The notes under the pieces are model-generated. The model saw only the letters and a list, made by a program, of their open reading frames with translations. It searched no databases and was not told where the DNA came from. The position numbers were made by a program, and so were the translations under genes. Below are positions 16,293-24,150 of a DNA stretch of 64,000 bases, piece after piece (within the stretch, counting starts at the first letter, position 1; each line of letters opens with the position of its first letter). This DNA comes from Gammaproteobacteria bacterium (GTDB lineage Bacteria > Pseudomonadota > Gammaproteobacteria > JAPPPA01), in NCBI GenBank assembly GCA_030425645.1, contig JAUHZK010000005.1, positions 1-64,000 on the forward strand. The letters are read 5' to 3'.

Positions 16293-17585
16293 TTAACGCT
16301 GCTTTCTTAGCTTTCTGTATCGCAAGCCAATTCGATATTCGTCGCGGAAGTGTTCGAATAACGCCCGCCAGGCACCGAGGTTTGGTCGTACTGGTTTCTG
16401 TTCCGCTATCGCAACAATTTGGCGGTAGAACCAAGCCACGCCGGCTTGGGCATTCAGGCCTTTAATGCTGTCGATACGGCTATTGGGGCCAAGCCAACCG
16501 TTGCCTAGGCGTAGTTCGTGCTCAACTTCTGAGGCACGGTCGGTATTGCCTTCAATCAACCGCGCCACTACGTCAGGTTGCGAGCACAGTGGCCGCGCGA
16601 GGCCAATTACATCGACCTCTCCCGCAGCGAGGGTTTTCTTCATTAGCTCACGAGAACGGAAACCGCCTGTGACGGCAATTGGCATTTTGCAGGCACTGCG
16701 AATAGCGCCGGTGTATTCCAAGAAAAAGGCTTCGCGCTTAGCAGTACTTTCTCGCAGCTGCTCGCCTGAGGCATCGGTATCGTTTTCTTCACCAAACAAG
16801 GCCCGGCGCTCATAGGTGCCGCCGGATAGTTCTAATAGATCAACGCCGGCTTCATCTAACCACGCAGCTACCTGTTGGCTTTCTTCTAGGCTAAAGCCGC
16901 CTTTTTGGAAGTCTGAAGAATTGAGTTTGACCGCTACTGGGAATTTCGGCCCCACGGCCTCACGCACAGCGGCAACCACAGCGAGCAGGAAGCGAGCGCG
17001 GTTTTCTAAACTGCCACCCCATTTGTCGGTGCGTTGATTGGTAATTGGCGACAGGAACTGACTAATAAGATAACCATGCGCGGCGTGGACTTGCACGCCG
17101 GTAAAGCCGGTTTCTTTGGCAACACTGGCAACATGCGCATAGCGCTCAATAATGCGAGGGATTTCACCCGCCGTCAGCGGCCGTGGTTTACCAAAATTAC
17201 CCATTAGGCTGAGCTGCACATCAGACGGCGAAACCGGCTGGTTAGTCACAATGCGTGCACATTGACGGCCGGGGTGGGAAATCTGCATCCACAGGTGATT
17301 GCCTGCCGCAGTGCCTGCTTTGGCCCAAGCGCGCAGTGCATCTTCACCACCGTTGTCGTCAATAATCACATTACCCGGACGTTCTAGATAACGATGGTCA
17401 ACCATCACATTGCCGGTTAACAAGATACCCGCGCCACCTTCTGCCCATGTGCGATAGAGGTTTTGATGGCGTTCGGTGGCATTACCCGCAGGCGTTGCCA
17501 AACCCTCGGTCATCGCAGACTTTAGAAAACGGTTGGGGATGGTAACGCCACAAGGCAGTGTTAATGAGTCTCCTAATTGCGGCAT
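16293..17585 (-). CDS. NADH:flavin oxidoreductase / old yellow enzyme family
   Basis: A 430-residue FMN-dependent TIM-barrel enzyme. It contains the family signature VQVHAAHGYLISQFLSP around residues 165-180, with the paired histidines that contact the substrate, and late phosphate-binding elements (GGFRSRELM, IGLARPLCSQPD). It resembles the N-terminal half of 2,4-dienoyl-CoA reductases but has no C-terminal FAD/NAD domain. It probably reduces an activated alkene; the substrate is unknown. The DUF4126 gene starts 12 bases upstream in the same direction. Confidence 0.85.
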   Translation of the reverse strand: MPQLGDSLTLPCGVTIPNRFLKSAMTEGLATPAGNATERHQNLYRTWAEGGAGILLTGNVMVDHRYLERPGNVIIDDNGGEDALRAWAKAGTAAGNHLWMQISHPGRQCARIVTNQPVSPSDVQLSLMGNFGKPRPLTAGEIPRIIERYAHVASVAKETGFTGVQVHAAHGYLISQFLSPITNQRTDKWGGSLENRARFLLAVVAAVREAVGPKFPVAVKLNSSDFQKGGFSLEESQQVAAWLDEAGVDLLELSGGTYERRALFGEENDTDASGEQLRESTAKREAFFLEYTGAIRSACKMPIAVTGGFRSRELMKKTLAAGEVDVIGLARPLCSQPDVVARLIEGNTDRASEVEHELRLGNGWLGPNSRIDSIKGLNAQAGVAWFYRQIVAIAEQKPVRPNLGAWRALFEHFRDEYRIGLRYRKLRKQR

Positions 17586-17597
17586 ATCTCTATCTTC

Positions 17598-18248
17598 TTA
17601 GCTTTGAGGTGGCAGTGCGTTGTCTTCGGCCACGGGTTCATCTTTGCGTCCGAACAGGCGGCCAATGGCGCGAAATACGGCTTTCAGACCACGCCAAATT
17701 TTGGGTAGTAGCCAGATCATTAAGACGATAAAAACCAATAACGCCAATAAGAACCAAACCGGGTGGTTTAAGGCTGTCCATAAACCGCCAATTACCATCA
17801 CGTCTTCGGTGATAGAAGCGGTCCAATTGGTGACTGGTTCTGGCGAGGTATTAATCAGCGCCCGGGTACCCGCCTTAGTGGCGTGAGCACCGGCGGCCAA
17901 ACCGCCACCCATAATCGCAGCGGCAGTTTCCATGGCGACGTTAACATCGCCCACAGCGCCGGCGGCGAGCATGGCCCCAGCGGGAATACGAATGAAGGTA
18001 TGCAGCCCATCCCAGGCCGTATCTACGCCGGGAATTTTGTCGGCAAAAAACTCAACCAAGTACATCAGCCCGGCGGCGCCAAACACCAGAGGATTAGCCA
18101 AAATTTCTAAATCGGGCGGCAAGTTAATCTCGCCATTCATTGCCAGCCAGCCCAAAGTGGCCATCGCCGCATACAGGTTAATACCGCTAGCCCATGCTGC
18201 TCCCATGGTTAGCGACAAGGTCGCGATCAGTGCTTCGTAATTTTCCAC
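17598..18248 (-). CDS. DUF4126 integral membrane protein
   Basis: A 216-residue membrane protein beginning with several hydrophobic segments (SLTMGAAWASGINLYAAMAT), followed by the Gly/Ala-rich IPAGAMLAAGAVGD and MGGGLAAGAHATKAGTRAL, and a last strong segment (WFLLALLVFIVLMIWLLP) before a basic tail. This pattern is that of DUF4126. No biochemical function is established. The gene lies 12 bases upstream of the old-yellow-enzyme gene and is probably co-transcribed. Confidence 0.8.
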   Translation of the reverse strand: MENYEALIATLSLTMGAAWASGINLYAAMATLGWLAMNGEINLPPDLEILANPLVFGAAGLMYLVEFFADKIPGVDTAWDGLHTFIRIPAGAMLAAGAVGDVNVAMETAAAIMGGGLAAGAHATKAGTRALINTSPEPVTNWTASITEDVMVIGGLWTALNHPVWFLLALLVFIVLMIWLLPKIWRGLKAVFRAIGRLFGRKDEPVAEDNALPPQS

Positions 18249-18350
18249 AAGCTAATACCTAATTTACTCAAGCGTAATAGTAGGACAAAGCCGAACGAAA
18301 AAGTTTATAGATTTTATACGCACGCCAACCGTGGCAAGGCACCCACAAAA

Positions 18351-18380
18351 AAAGGCCCTGCAGAAGTCTGCAGAGCCTTT
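18351..18380 (-). terminator. Intrinsic terminator of the serine hydrolase gene
   Basis: The arms AAAGGC...CTGCAGA (18351-18364) and TCTGCAGA...GCCTTT (18367-18380) form a hairpin with one mismatch, followed on the minus strand by seven T residues. It lies 25 bases beyond the stop of the leftward gene at 18406. Confidence 0.8.
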
Positions 18381-18405
18381 TGGGCGTTAACCGTGGCCAA
18401 GAAGC

Positions 18406-19932
18406 TTACTGGGCAACGCTCTCTTCTAAGAAAGTGCCGACGGCATTCATCATGGCTTCCCACTCTTTAGGTGCCATGCTTTCGCCGGGGTCGTTACCAA
18501 AACGTACACCAACTAAATTAAGCGAAGGTGCCACGCCAACCCGCTGGTGACCATAGCCAGCCGCGGTGTAGTTACCAGACTCTTCGCCACCCCAATGCGG
18601 CCACATATAGCCACGCGGGCCGCCGCCATTGGCTTTGTCGTAGTTATGAGAAGCCTCTGTCCAAGCCTCTGGTACAACTTGTGTGCCATCGACTGTGCGA
18701 CCACCGTTGCGGAACAATTCACCAAAGCGAACCATGTCACGTGTTGTTGCCATTAAACCCATAGAGGCAAACGTATTGCCTAGGCGGTCTGTCATTACTA
18801 GGGCGTCATCCTGCATACCTGCCGGCTGCCAAAGCTTTTCCGACAAAATCTCGGCGTATTGCTTGTTGTATAAGTTCTCTAGCAACCAAGCCAACATTTG
18901 GCAGTCGCCACTGTTATAACGGTAATGATGGCCTGTTGGCGAAACACGGGTAAGCTTCAGCAGGTACTCGTCGCGGGTCATGCCGTAAAGGCCATTACTG
19001 TGATAATCGGCACCCATTAATACCAACTGCTCTGGCTGGTGTACCGGCACGTCAACCCAGTAGGTGCCCGACTCCATCTGTAATAGATCCTCAATACTGA
19101 CACCTTCCCAAACGGTTTCAGCCGCTTCCGGAACGTATTTTTTGATTGGATCGTAAATAGAATCGACTAAGCCCTCTTCAACCGCAATACCAATCAAGGC
19201 AGTCGTTACCGACTTGGTCACTGACCACATATGCGGGCGTGTTTGGGCGTCAAATCCGTTTTGGTAAGCCTCGTAGATAAAGTTACCGTTGTGAGCAAAA
19301 GCGATTGAGTTAGTGGAGCCGCTATTCATGAAATCTTCTACCGTGCGGGTGCGGCCATTGATTTCATAGGTCACCTGACTCAGGTCAATCTTGGCTTCAG
19401 GCATATCAGCTGCCGCCGGATCCGCCTTAACCACTTCGGTTGGCAGTATCACAATTACCGTAGTGGCATCGACAGGTAGCAAGATGATTGAAACTTCACC
19501 GTCTTGCGTATCTTCTAACAAACGGGTCGGCTGTGAGCCGCTCAGCAGAAGGTCAGCACGATCAGCCAGCAAGTCATCCAGCGCACCTACGCCGTGTACA
19601 AACTCACTTGGGTTTTTGTAATAACGGCCCGCATGCATTGCCACTACATCACCCAAACCGTCTGGCAATGTTGTTAGCGCTGCTTGAATAGAATCAGGAT
19701 CTGACGGCAGAGAATGCATGCCACTGCGCTCGACCATGTAGCGTAGTTCTTCCGCCAGAATCACACCTTCATTAGGCGGTTCAGATGTCTCCGTTACCGG
19801 CGGCTGCTCTGGCGTCTCTCCATCGGTGGCGTCTTTATCGTCTGCCCCAGAGCCAGACGACCCTTGGCACGCAGCCAAAACAATTACCGCAAACATCGCC
19901 AACAAGCGATTTCGCCACATCAAAAGATCCAT
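18406..19932 (-). CDS. Beta-lactamase-fold serine hydrolase, lipoprotein
   Basis: A 508-residue exported lipoprotein with lipobox FAVIVLAAC near residue 22 and a low-complexity acidic linker after it. The C-terminal two-thirds is a class C beta-lactamase/esterase fold: SVTKSV supplies S-x-x-K near residue 240 and RYNSGDC supplies Y-x-N. The unusual N-terminal extension of about 200 residues has no recognised domain. Members act as esterases or peptidases on small substrates or cell-wall peptides; here the substrate is unknown. The gene appears to stand alone, with its own terminator. Confidence 0.8.
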   Translation of the reverse strand: MDLLMWRNRLLAMFAVIVLAACQGSSGSGADDKDATDGETPEQPPVTETSEPPNEGVILAEELRYMVERSGMHSLPSDPDSIQAALTTLPDGLGDVVAMHAGRYYKNPSEFVHGVGALDDLLADRADLLLSGSQPTRLLEDTQDGEVSIILLPVDATTVIVILPTEVVKADPAAADMPEAKIDLSQVTYEINGRTRTVEDFMNSGSTNSIAFAHNGNFIYEAYQNGFDAQTRPHMWSVTKSVTTALIGIAVEEGLVDSIYDPIKKYVPEAAETVWEGVSIEDLLQMESGTYWVDVPVHQPEQLVLMGADYHSNGLYGMTRDEYLLKLTRVSPTGHHYRYNSGDCQMLAWLLENLYNKQYAEILSEKLWQPAGMQDDALVMTDRLGNTFASMGLMATTRDMVRFGELFRNGGRTVDGTQVVPEAWTEASHNYDKANGGGPRGYMWPHWGGEESGNYTAAGYGHQRVGVAPSLNLVGVRFGNDPGESMAPKEWEAMMNAVGTFLEESVAQ

Positions 19933-20154
19933 TAGGTTTCCTCCAGCGTTTAGCTATTTAGAATAGTTATAAAGCTGGTAACTTAATGGGTTCTTCAAAA
20001 CTATTCAATATAGCTGGCCAACAGTTTCGATTTGGCTAACCTAGCGCTCTGGTGCCGCGCGATTATCTCGCCAGTGGTTGACGATAAGCTGTAAACGAAA
20101 AACCGCCTTATAAGCCAGCGTTAGAGAAAAGGCAGGATCACGCTTGCGCTAAGC

Positions 20155-20640
20155 TCAACACCATAGGTATAGCGACAGCGCCGCTATAGTAAAACTGTCG
20201 GTTATGCCACCAGCGGTAATCATTTTTTTAACTTCCGTCGGCGAAGCAAGCATGACCCTTCCTACCTCATCACCAACAGTATTTGCCGGCTCTACATCGC
20301 CCAAATCAACTGTATATAGATCAACTTCAGAATCTAGTACCGCGCCGTTTGGAGCGACCTTCCCCAACTGACGTAGATTTCGCGGGTCTGCGACATAGCC
20401 AGTTTCTTCGCGTAATTCTCTAGCTGCCGTCTCTATACTTAATTCACCAGCCTCACCATAGCCTCGCGGCAATTCAATCATGTGCTTACCAATCGCTGGA
20501 CGGTATTGCTCAACTAGCACAATCGCGTCGTTCACTATGGCCAGAATCACCGCGCCATTACTAGCGTTGTGTTCCCGCATAAAATGAAAGCCGTCACTTT
20601 CGACAATGGCAAACCAATGATTGCGATATACGACATTCAT
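20155..20640 (-). CDS. Nudix hydrolase (ADP-ribose-pyrophosphatase-like)
   Basis: A 161-residue protein with a complete Nudix box (G-x5-E-x7-RE-x2-EE-x-G, read as GYGEAGELSIETAARELREE and TGY), preceded by ELPRG as in ADP-ribose-type Nudix enzymes. It should hydrolyse a nucleoside diphosphate linked to another moiety; the substrate is not deducible. Its start overlaps the stop of the upstream unknown gene in an ATGA arrangement, so the two are translationally coupled and may act together. The stretch 19933-20154 next to it shows no gene. Confidence 0.85.
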   Translation of the reverse strand: MNVVYRNHWFAIVESDGFHFMREHNASNGAVILAIVNDAIVLVEQYRPAIGKHMIELPRGYGEAGELSIETAARELREETGYVADPRNLRQLGKVAPNGAVLDSEVDLYTVDLGDVEPANTVGDEVGRVMLASPTEVKKMITAGGITDSFTIAALSLYLWC

Positions 20641-21575
20641 TTCAGTTCAACCCCCATAAATCTGGCCATCATCGGATACATGCCAAACCAATTACGACGG
20701 CTCAAATATCTAAAGCCCTTCTCACTCAATTTGTCTTCTACATAATTGCAGGCTTCATCAGTTAGATATTTGACGATATCTTCGATCCCAAAGGTGTGGA
20801 TGAATTGAAACAGTTCAAGCGGGAAGGAAATTAGGGAAATTTCTTTCCTTAGTGCCCGTAGCCCAACAGTACCCTCCATTAACACCCCGGGCACACCCGG
20901 CAGAACATTAATATTGTCGTGAATAAAAGCTTCGTTATCCACTGTCAGCACGCGACTGTAAGCCGGATCGAGTATTTCCCTCTTAAACGGCTCAGCGTCA
21001 CCCTGCACATGTTGACTGAAAAAGGCATTAACGCCTTCGTACCATTCCGACCGAGACACCCAGCCCGCCGCCTTCTTTTCAAAAGCAACATAGCTCGATT
21101 TGTTAGGGAAATACTTAACTATGGAACTAGCATCCAACCCCTGGGGCCCATAGATTTCATCGCGTAACGCCGTTGCCGGTTTATTGAGGCCTACCGTACA
21201 GGCCGAAATCGCATCCAGATTGAACTGAACCCGCCGCAACCGCTCAACCAATTCTGTAACTTCGCTATTCGTGAGTTCTTGTTTGCTTTTTCCACCCAAA
21301 CTCGAAAACAAGAACGTTTCAGGCAACGCGTCATAGTAATCAAGCACAGTCATTGACGACTCTAGGCCAAAGCCACGAACAATAAACTTGCCGGCGCCCT
21401 CTTCATTTAGATATTTACAGGCTGCGCGATCGCCTAAAAAACCAAATGTACTGTTGTTATCTACCAAGACGTTAGGGCTAACAACAACGCCATCTGCGAA
21501 CGCTAATCCCATCATCACTCGTTTTTTAAGCTCAAGCCGACTTAGTTGTCTGACAGAGTCACAGTTGCTCAACAT
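20637..21575 (-). CDS. Unrecognised 312-residue protein coupled to a Nudix hydrolase
   Basis: I do not recognise this protein. It is soluble, with no signal peptide or membrane segment, and mixed alpha/beta in look. Distinctive stretches are GLAFADGVVVSPNVLVDNN, KYLNEEGAGKFIVRGFG and LFQFIHTFGIEDIVKYLTDE. The ATG at 21575, with GAGAAG upstream, is preferred to a TTG at 21596. Its stop overlaps the Nudix start by 4 bases. Position just outside a tRNA-Phe attachment array and the pairing with a nucleotide-processing enzyme raise the possibility of a nucleotide-linked accessory system, but that is speculation. Confidence 0.65.
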   Translation of the reverse strand: MLSNCDSVRQLSRLELKKRVMMGLAFADGVVVSPNVLVDNNSTFGFLGDRAACKYLNEEGAGKFIVRGFGLESSMTVLDYYDALPETFLFSSLGGKSKQELTNSEVTELVERLRRVQFNLDAISACTVGLNKPATALRDEIYGPQGLDASSIVKYFPNKSSYVAFEKKAAGWVSRSEWYEGVNAFFSQHVQGDAEPFKREILDPAYSRVLTVDNEAFIHDNINVLPGVPGVLMEGTVGLRALRKEISLISFPLELFQFIHTFGIEDIVKYLTDEACNYVEDKLSEKGFRYLSRRNWFGMYPMMARFMGVELK

Positions 21576-21807
21576 GAGCTTCTCTTTGAACAGCAAGCTA
21601 TCTCACCCGAATAAACCTAATTGCCACAAGCTTCGCACAAAATTAATTCAACAATCTACGACACTCAAAACTGGAAATACAAAAGCTCGCAGCGCTAAGC
21701 AGCATCAAACCGCCATTAACGAAAGTGGGGACACAAGAGAAATACAATGCAACACGGAAGCGTGACAACCATCCCGAAGATGGAGATCTATGCGGCAAGA
21801 AAAAGAA

Positions 21808-21852
21808 TGGTGGCCCGGGACAGAATCGAACTGCCGTCACACGGATTTTCAA
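21808..21852. repeat. tRNA-Phe 3'-end copy (outermost attachment site)
   Basis: Forty-five bases identical, except one T/A change at 21837, to the 3' portion of tRNA-Phe at 29899-29943. The copy stops inside the anticodon region at ATTTTCAA. The 45 bases to its right (21853-21897) are also close to the right flank of the second copy (22926-22970), with 4 differences by eye, so the left ends of two related elements are present. Confidence 0.9.
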
Positions 21853-21987
21853 CAAGCATTTAACTGTACTTCAATGCACCCTAGCGCACCTTGCCAACCC
21901 GTCAAAACACTCTATTAAATGCTGGCGATGACACAACGGGAAAACCGATGAGATTGATTAAATATCACCAGATGATAATATAAGGCA

Positions 21988-22347
21988 ATGAAAGACGCTG
22001 GAATTCGAACACTACTAGAGCTAGATGGTTCAATACTGGAACTAGGGCAAGGCTACTGGGCCAAGATTGACGCGAAAGAAACCGCTGCCGACACCAACAG
22101 GCCGCACGGCATTCGATACTCACTCAGTTTGCACTCCCCTAGCGGCAAGCGCCTTTTAGGTTATGACAATGCTCATGCAGTCAAACCGCCAAAGAAATTT
22201 AAATATGCCGGTCAGCGCTATCCATATGACCATAAACATGCGCATGCTGCCGATAAAGGGCAACTCTATGAATTTAAAGATGCCAGCCAATTAATGGCTG
22301 ACTTTTGGGATGACGTTAACAACTATCTCGACAAGGTGAAACCATGA
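21988..22347 (+). CDS. DUF6516-like protein, putative toxin partner
   Basis: A 119-residue soluble protein with HGIRYSLSLHSPSGKRLLGYDNAHAV and KYPYDHKHAH-like text (residues YPYDHKHAHAADKG), the pattern of DUF6516 proteins that are usually encoded next to a winged-helix partner. It contains several His that could be catalytic or metal binding. The stop overlaps the next start by 4 bases (ATGA). Such pairs have been proposed to be toxin-antitoxin modules; here that is inference. They are the only genes of the small att-flanked element, consistent with a stabilising cargo. Confidence 0.65.
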   Translation: MKDAGIRTLLELDGSILELGQGYWAKIDAKETAADTNRPHGIRYSLSLHSPSGKRLLGYDNAHAVKPPKKFKYAGQRYPYDHKHAHAADKGQLYEFKDASQLMADFWDDVNNYLDKVKP

Positions 22348-22703
22348 AACGACTACCGACTATTCGAATTGGCATTGCTTCTCGGAAAGAAATACAAGAA
22401 CGCACGCTTGCTATTGCTAAGGGCGACTACACACCCCAAAAAGACGAACCTAAAGTATGGTTTACATCAATGAAATCACTGGCAGAGGTTTTGAGCGAAG
22501 ATAACCGTGCACTACTACGCGTGATTCGGGAACAACATCCGGAATCCATTGGCGAGCTAGCCGAGCTAACAGGACGAGCCCCTAGCAACGTGTCTCGCAC
22601 ACTTAAGACAATGAGCCGCTACGGGTTTGTTACAACAGAACGCGTAAGCCGGAATGTGCGCCCAGTTGCCAAAGTTCAAGACTTCGAAATCAGAGCTGCT
22701 TAA
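22344..22703 (+). CDS. HVO_A0114-like winged-helix DNA-binding protein, putative antitoxin/regulator
   Basis: A 119-residue protein whose second half is a MarR/ArsR-like winged helix (SIGELAELTGRAPSNVSRTL, KTMSRYGFVTTE). The N-terminal half contains VWFTSMKSLAEVLSEDNRAL, typical of the HVO_A0114 family paired with DUF6516. It probably represses its own operon and, if the pair is a toxin-antitoxin module, would be the antitoxin. It ends 15 bases before a 17-base fragment of the tRNA-Phe att sequence. Confidence 0.65.
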   Translation: MKRLPTIRIGIASRKEIQERTLAIAKGDYTPQKDEPKVWFTSMKSLAEVLSEDNRALLRVIREQHPESIGELAELTGRAPSNVSRTLKTMSRYGFVTTERVSRNVRPVAKVQDFEIRAA

Positions 22704-22718
22704 GACGAAAGGAAAAAG

Positions 22719-22735
22719 TGGTGGCCCGGGACAGA
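22719..22735. repeat. Partial tRNA-Phe att fragment
   Basis: TGGTGGCCCGGGACAGA, the first 17 bases of the tRNA-Phe 3' copy, occurs here and then diverges. Its left flank (GAAAAAG) resembles that of the outermost copy. It looks like a decayed or truncated fourth attachment site inside the small element. The 145 bases to the next full copy hold nothing I recognise. Confidence 0.6.
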
Positions 22736-22880
22736 GCCGAGCGCAGCGAGACAACAGCGCACAGCACTGGTCATCGAACATCAAGCAAGTGGCTCAATGC
22801 CACGCCGATTGCTTCCAGTTCGCTTCAAACAACAGGAAAGACTTACCCGACAGTGGGCGTTCAAACATTTGGAAATAAAA

Positions 22881-22925
22881 TGGTGGCCCGGGACAGAATC
22901 GAACTGCCGACACACGGATTTTCAA
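22881..22925. repeat. tRNA-Phe 3'-end copy (middle attachment site)
   Basis: Forty-five bases identical to 29899-29943 of the intact tRNA-Phe gene. Identity extends leftward by nine more bases (GAAATAAAA, 22872-22880 against 29890-29898), giving a 54-base perfect direct repeat that flanks the 7-kb element. Like the outer copy it stops within the anticodon loop. Confidence 0.92.
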
Positions 22926-23118
22926 CAAGCATTTAACTGTACTTCAACGCACCCAAGTGCACCTTGCCAAACAACCAATTGCACTGACTTGACCGCCACT
23001 TACTAATTTCCGTTAGCAGGCTCACTATGTGAGCCTGCACTACTGGATACTTGCTCCATCTTCAAGAACCTTTTTTGCAGATAAAAAACTGGACACATTG
23101 AGGCCGTTACGCTGCATG

Positions 23119-23205
23119 TATAATATTTTGCGAACCAATTGAGGCAGCTCGCACAAGCTAGCATCGGCCTAGCCAGCTAAAAAAACGAGGAAAGAAAGAA
23201 AAATT
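23119..23205 (+). promoter_or_regulatory. Candidate promoter and ribosome site of the R-M operon
   Basis: A perfect TATAAT at 23119-23124 lies about 80 bases before the first methyltransferase; a -35 is weak (TTGAGG at 15 bases or CATTGA at 17). GAGGAAAGAAAG precedes the ATG at 23206. The leader contains GCTAGC and GGCTAG-type inverted repeats that could be an operator. No controller-protein gene is present, so methyltransferase autoregulation is possible. From 22926 to this promoter no gene is seen. Confidence 0.45.
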
Positions 23206-24150
23206 ATGGATGTTATTTCACTGTTCTCTGGAGCTGGCGGCTTGGATTTAGGGTTAATTCAAGCTGGCCACAAAGTTATTTGGGCAAACGATAATGACCC
23301 GGATGCGGTGGAGACATACGCCAGAAACATCGGCAGTCACATCACACTGGGCAGCATTACCGACATTCATGAAAACTCCATTCCCTATGCTGATGTTGTG
23401 GTGGGCGGCTTCCCTTGCCAAGGCTTTTCTTTGGCTAATTTAAAACGTTTCGAAGACGATGAAAGAAACAGATTGTATTTAGATTTTTATCGTGTCATTA
23501 AGGCCAAAAAACCTAAGTATTTCCTTGCAGAAAATGTGCGCGGCATACTTAGTCTAGCCAACGGCACTGCAATCCAGAAGATTGAATCCGATTTTTCAAA
23601 AGCAGGCTACAGAGTACAAGTTAAGCTATTTAACGCCTCAGAGTTTGGAGTACCTCAGAATAGATGGCGTGTGATTATTGCTGGCACACGAAAGGATTTA
23701 CCAACAGGTCATGATTATGTTTACCCCGACACCACCCATGGAGGTAAAGGCCAACCCGAAAAAGTAACTATTGGTCAAGCTTTAGCCGGGATTCCGGAAC
23801 CAGATAGCGAACACTGCCTCGAAAATCATATTTATTCAAAATATAAAGTGACAAATAGAAACTTCACCGGCCACCGGAGGACTGACCCCAATAAGCCCTC
23901 TCCCACAATACTAGCTAGGGGAAATGGAAAGGGCGGCGTTTGCGCAATACAACACCCCTTGAATCACCGACGCATGTCTGTCCGCGAGTCGGCAACAATT
24001 CAAACATTCCCTCAAGATTTTATTTTCGTTGGGAAAATGAACTCATGCTATAGGCAAGTAGGAAACGCTGTACCCGTTAAGTTTGCTGAAAAGCTGGGAG
24101 AGCAACTCGCAGCTCTAGAAGTAAACAACATCAACAAAGGTGCTGCATGA
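23206..24150 (+). CDS. DNA (cytosine-5-)-methyltransferase, first copy
   Basis: A 314-residue C5 methyltransferase with motifs in canonical order: I (LFSGAGGLDLGL, residues 5-16), IV (GGFPCQGFS, catalytic Cys near 73), VI (AENVRGI), VIII (QNRWRVIIAG), IX (RRMSVRESATIQTFP) and X (QVGNAVPVKFAEKLG). The region between VIII and IX is short and includes GHRRTDPNKPSPT. It should protect one strand or one site of the cognate restriction target. Its stop overlaps the second methyltransferase start by 4 bases, and the two proteins are clear paralogues. Confidence 0.93.
   Translation: MDVISLFSGAGGLDLGLIQAGHKVIWANDNDPDAVETYARNIGSHITLGSITDIHENSIPYADVVVGGFPCQGFSLANLKRFEDDERNRLYLDFYRVIKAKKPKYFLAENVRGILSLANGTAIQKIESDFSKAGYRVQVKLFNASEFGVPQNRWRVIIAGTRKDLPTGHDYVYPDTTHGGKGQPEKVTIGQALAGIPEPDSEHCLENHIYSKYKVTNRNFTGHRRTDPNKPSPTILARGNGKGGVCAIQHPLNHRRMSVRESATIQTFPQDFIFVGKMNSCYRQVGNAVPVKFAEKLGEQLAALEVNNINKGAA

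Larger units (their letters stand above)
21808..22880. mobile_element. Small integrase-less element between tRNA-Phe att copies (CIME-like)
   Basis: About 1.07 kb lies between att copies at 21808 and 22881 and carries only a DUF6516-like gene and a winged-helix gene. No integrase, Rep or Xis is present. Its left end matches the left end of the 7-kb neighbour, and its right end shares GAAATAAAA with that element's right end before the tRNA. This fits a cis-mobilizable element moved by the neighbour's integrase, or an internally deleted relative of it. Mobility is inference. Confidence 0.65.

Noticed and set aside
21808-22925. Truncated tRNA-Phe genes
   Set aside because: Only the 3' 45 bases are present at 21808 and 22881; they are attachment copies, not genes.
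22718-23006. Short open frames across the tRNA-Phe att copies
   Set aside because: They read through tRNA-derived sequence (giving a repeated G-P-G-Q/T-E-S-N-C text) and have no ribosome sites; they are by-products of the repeats.
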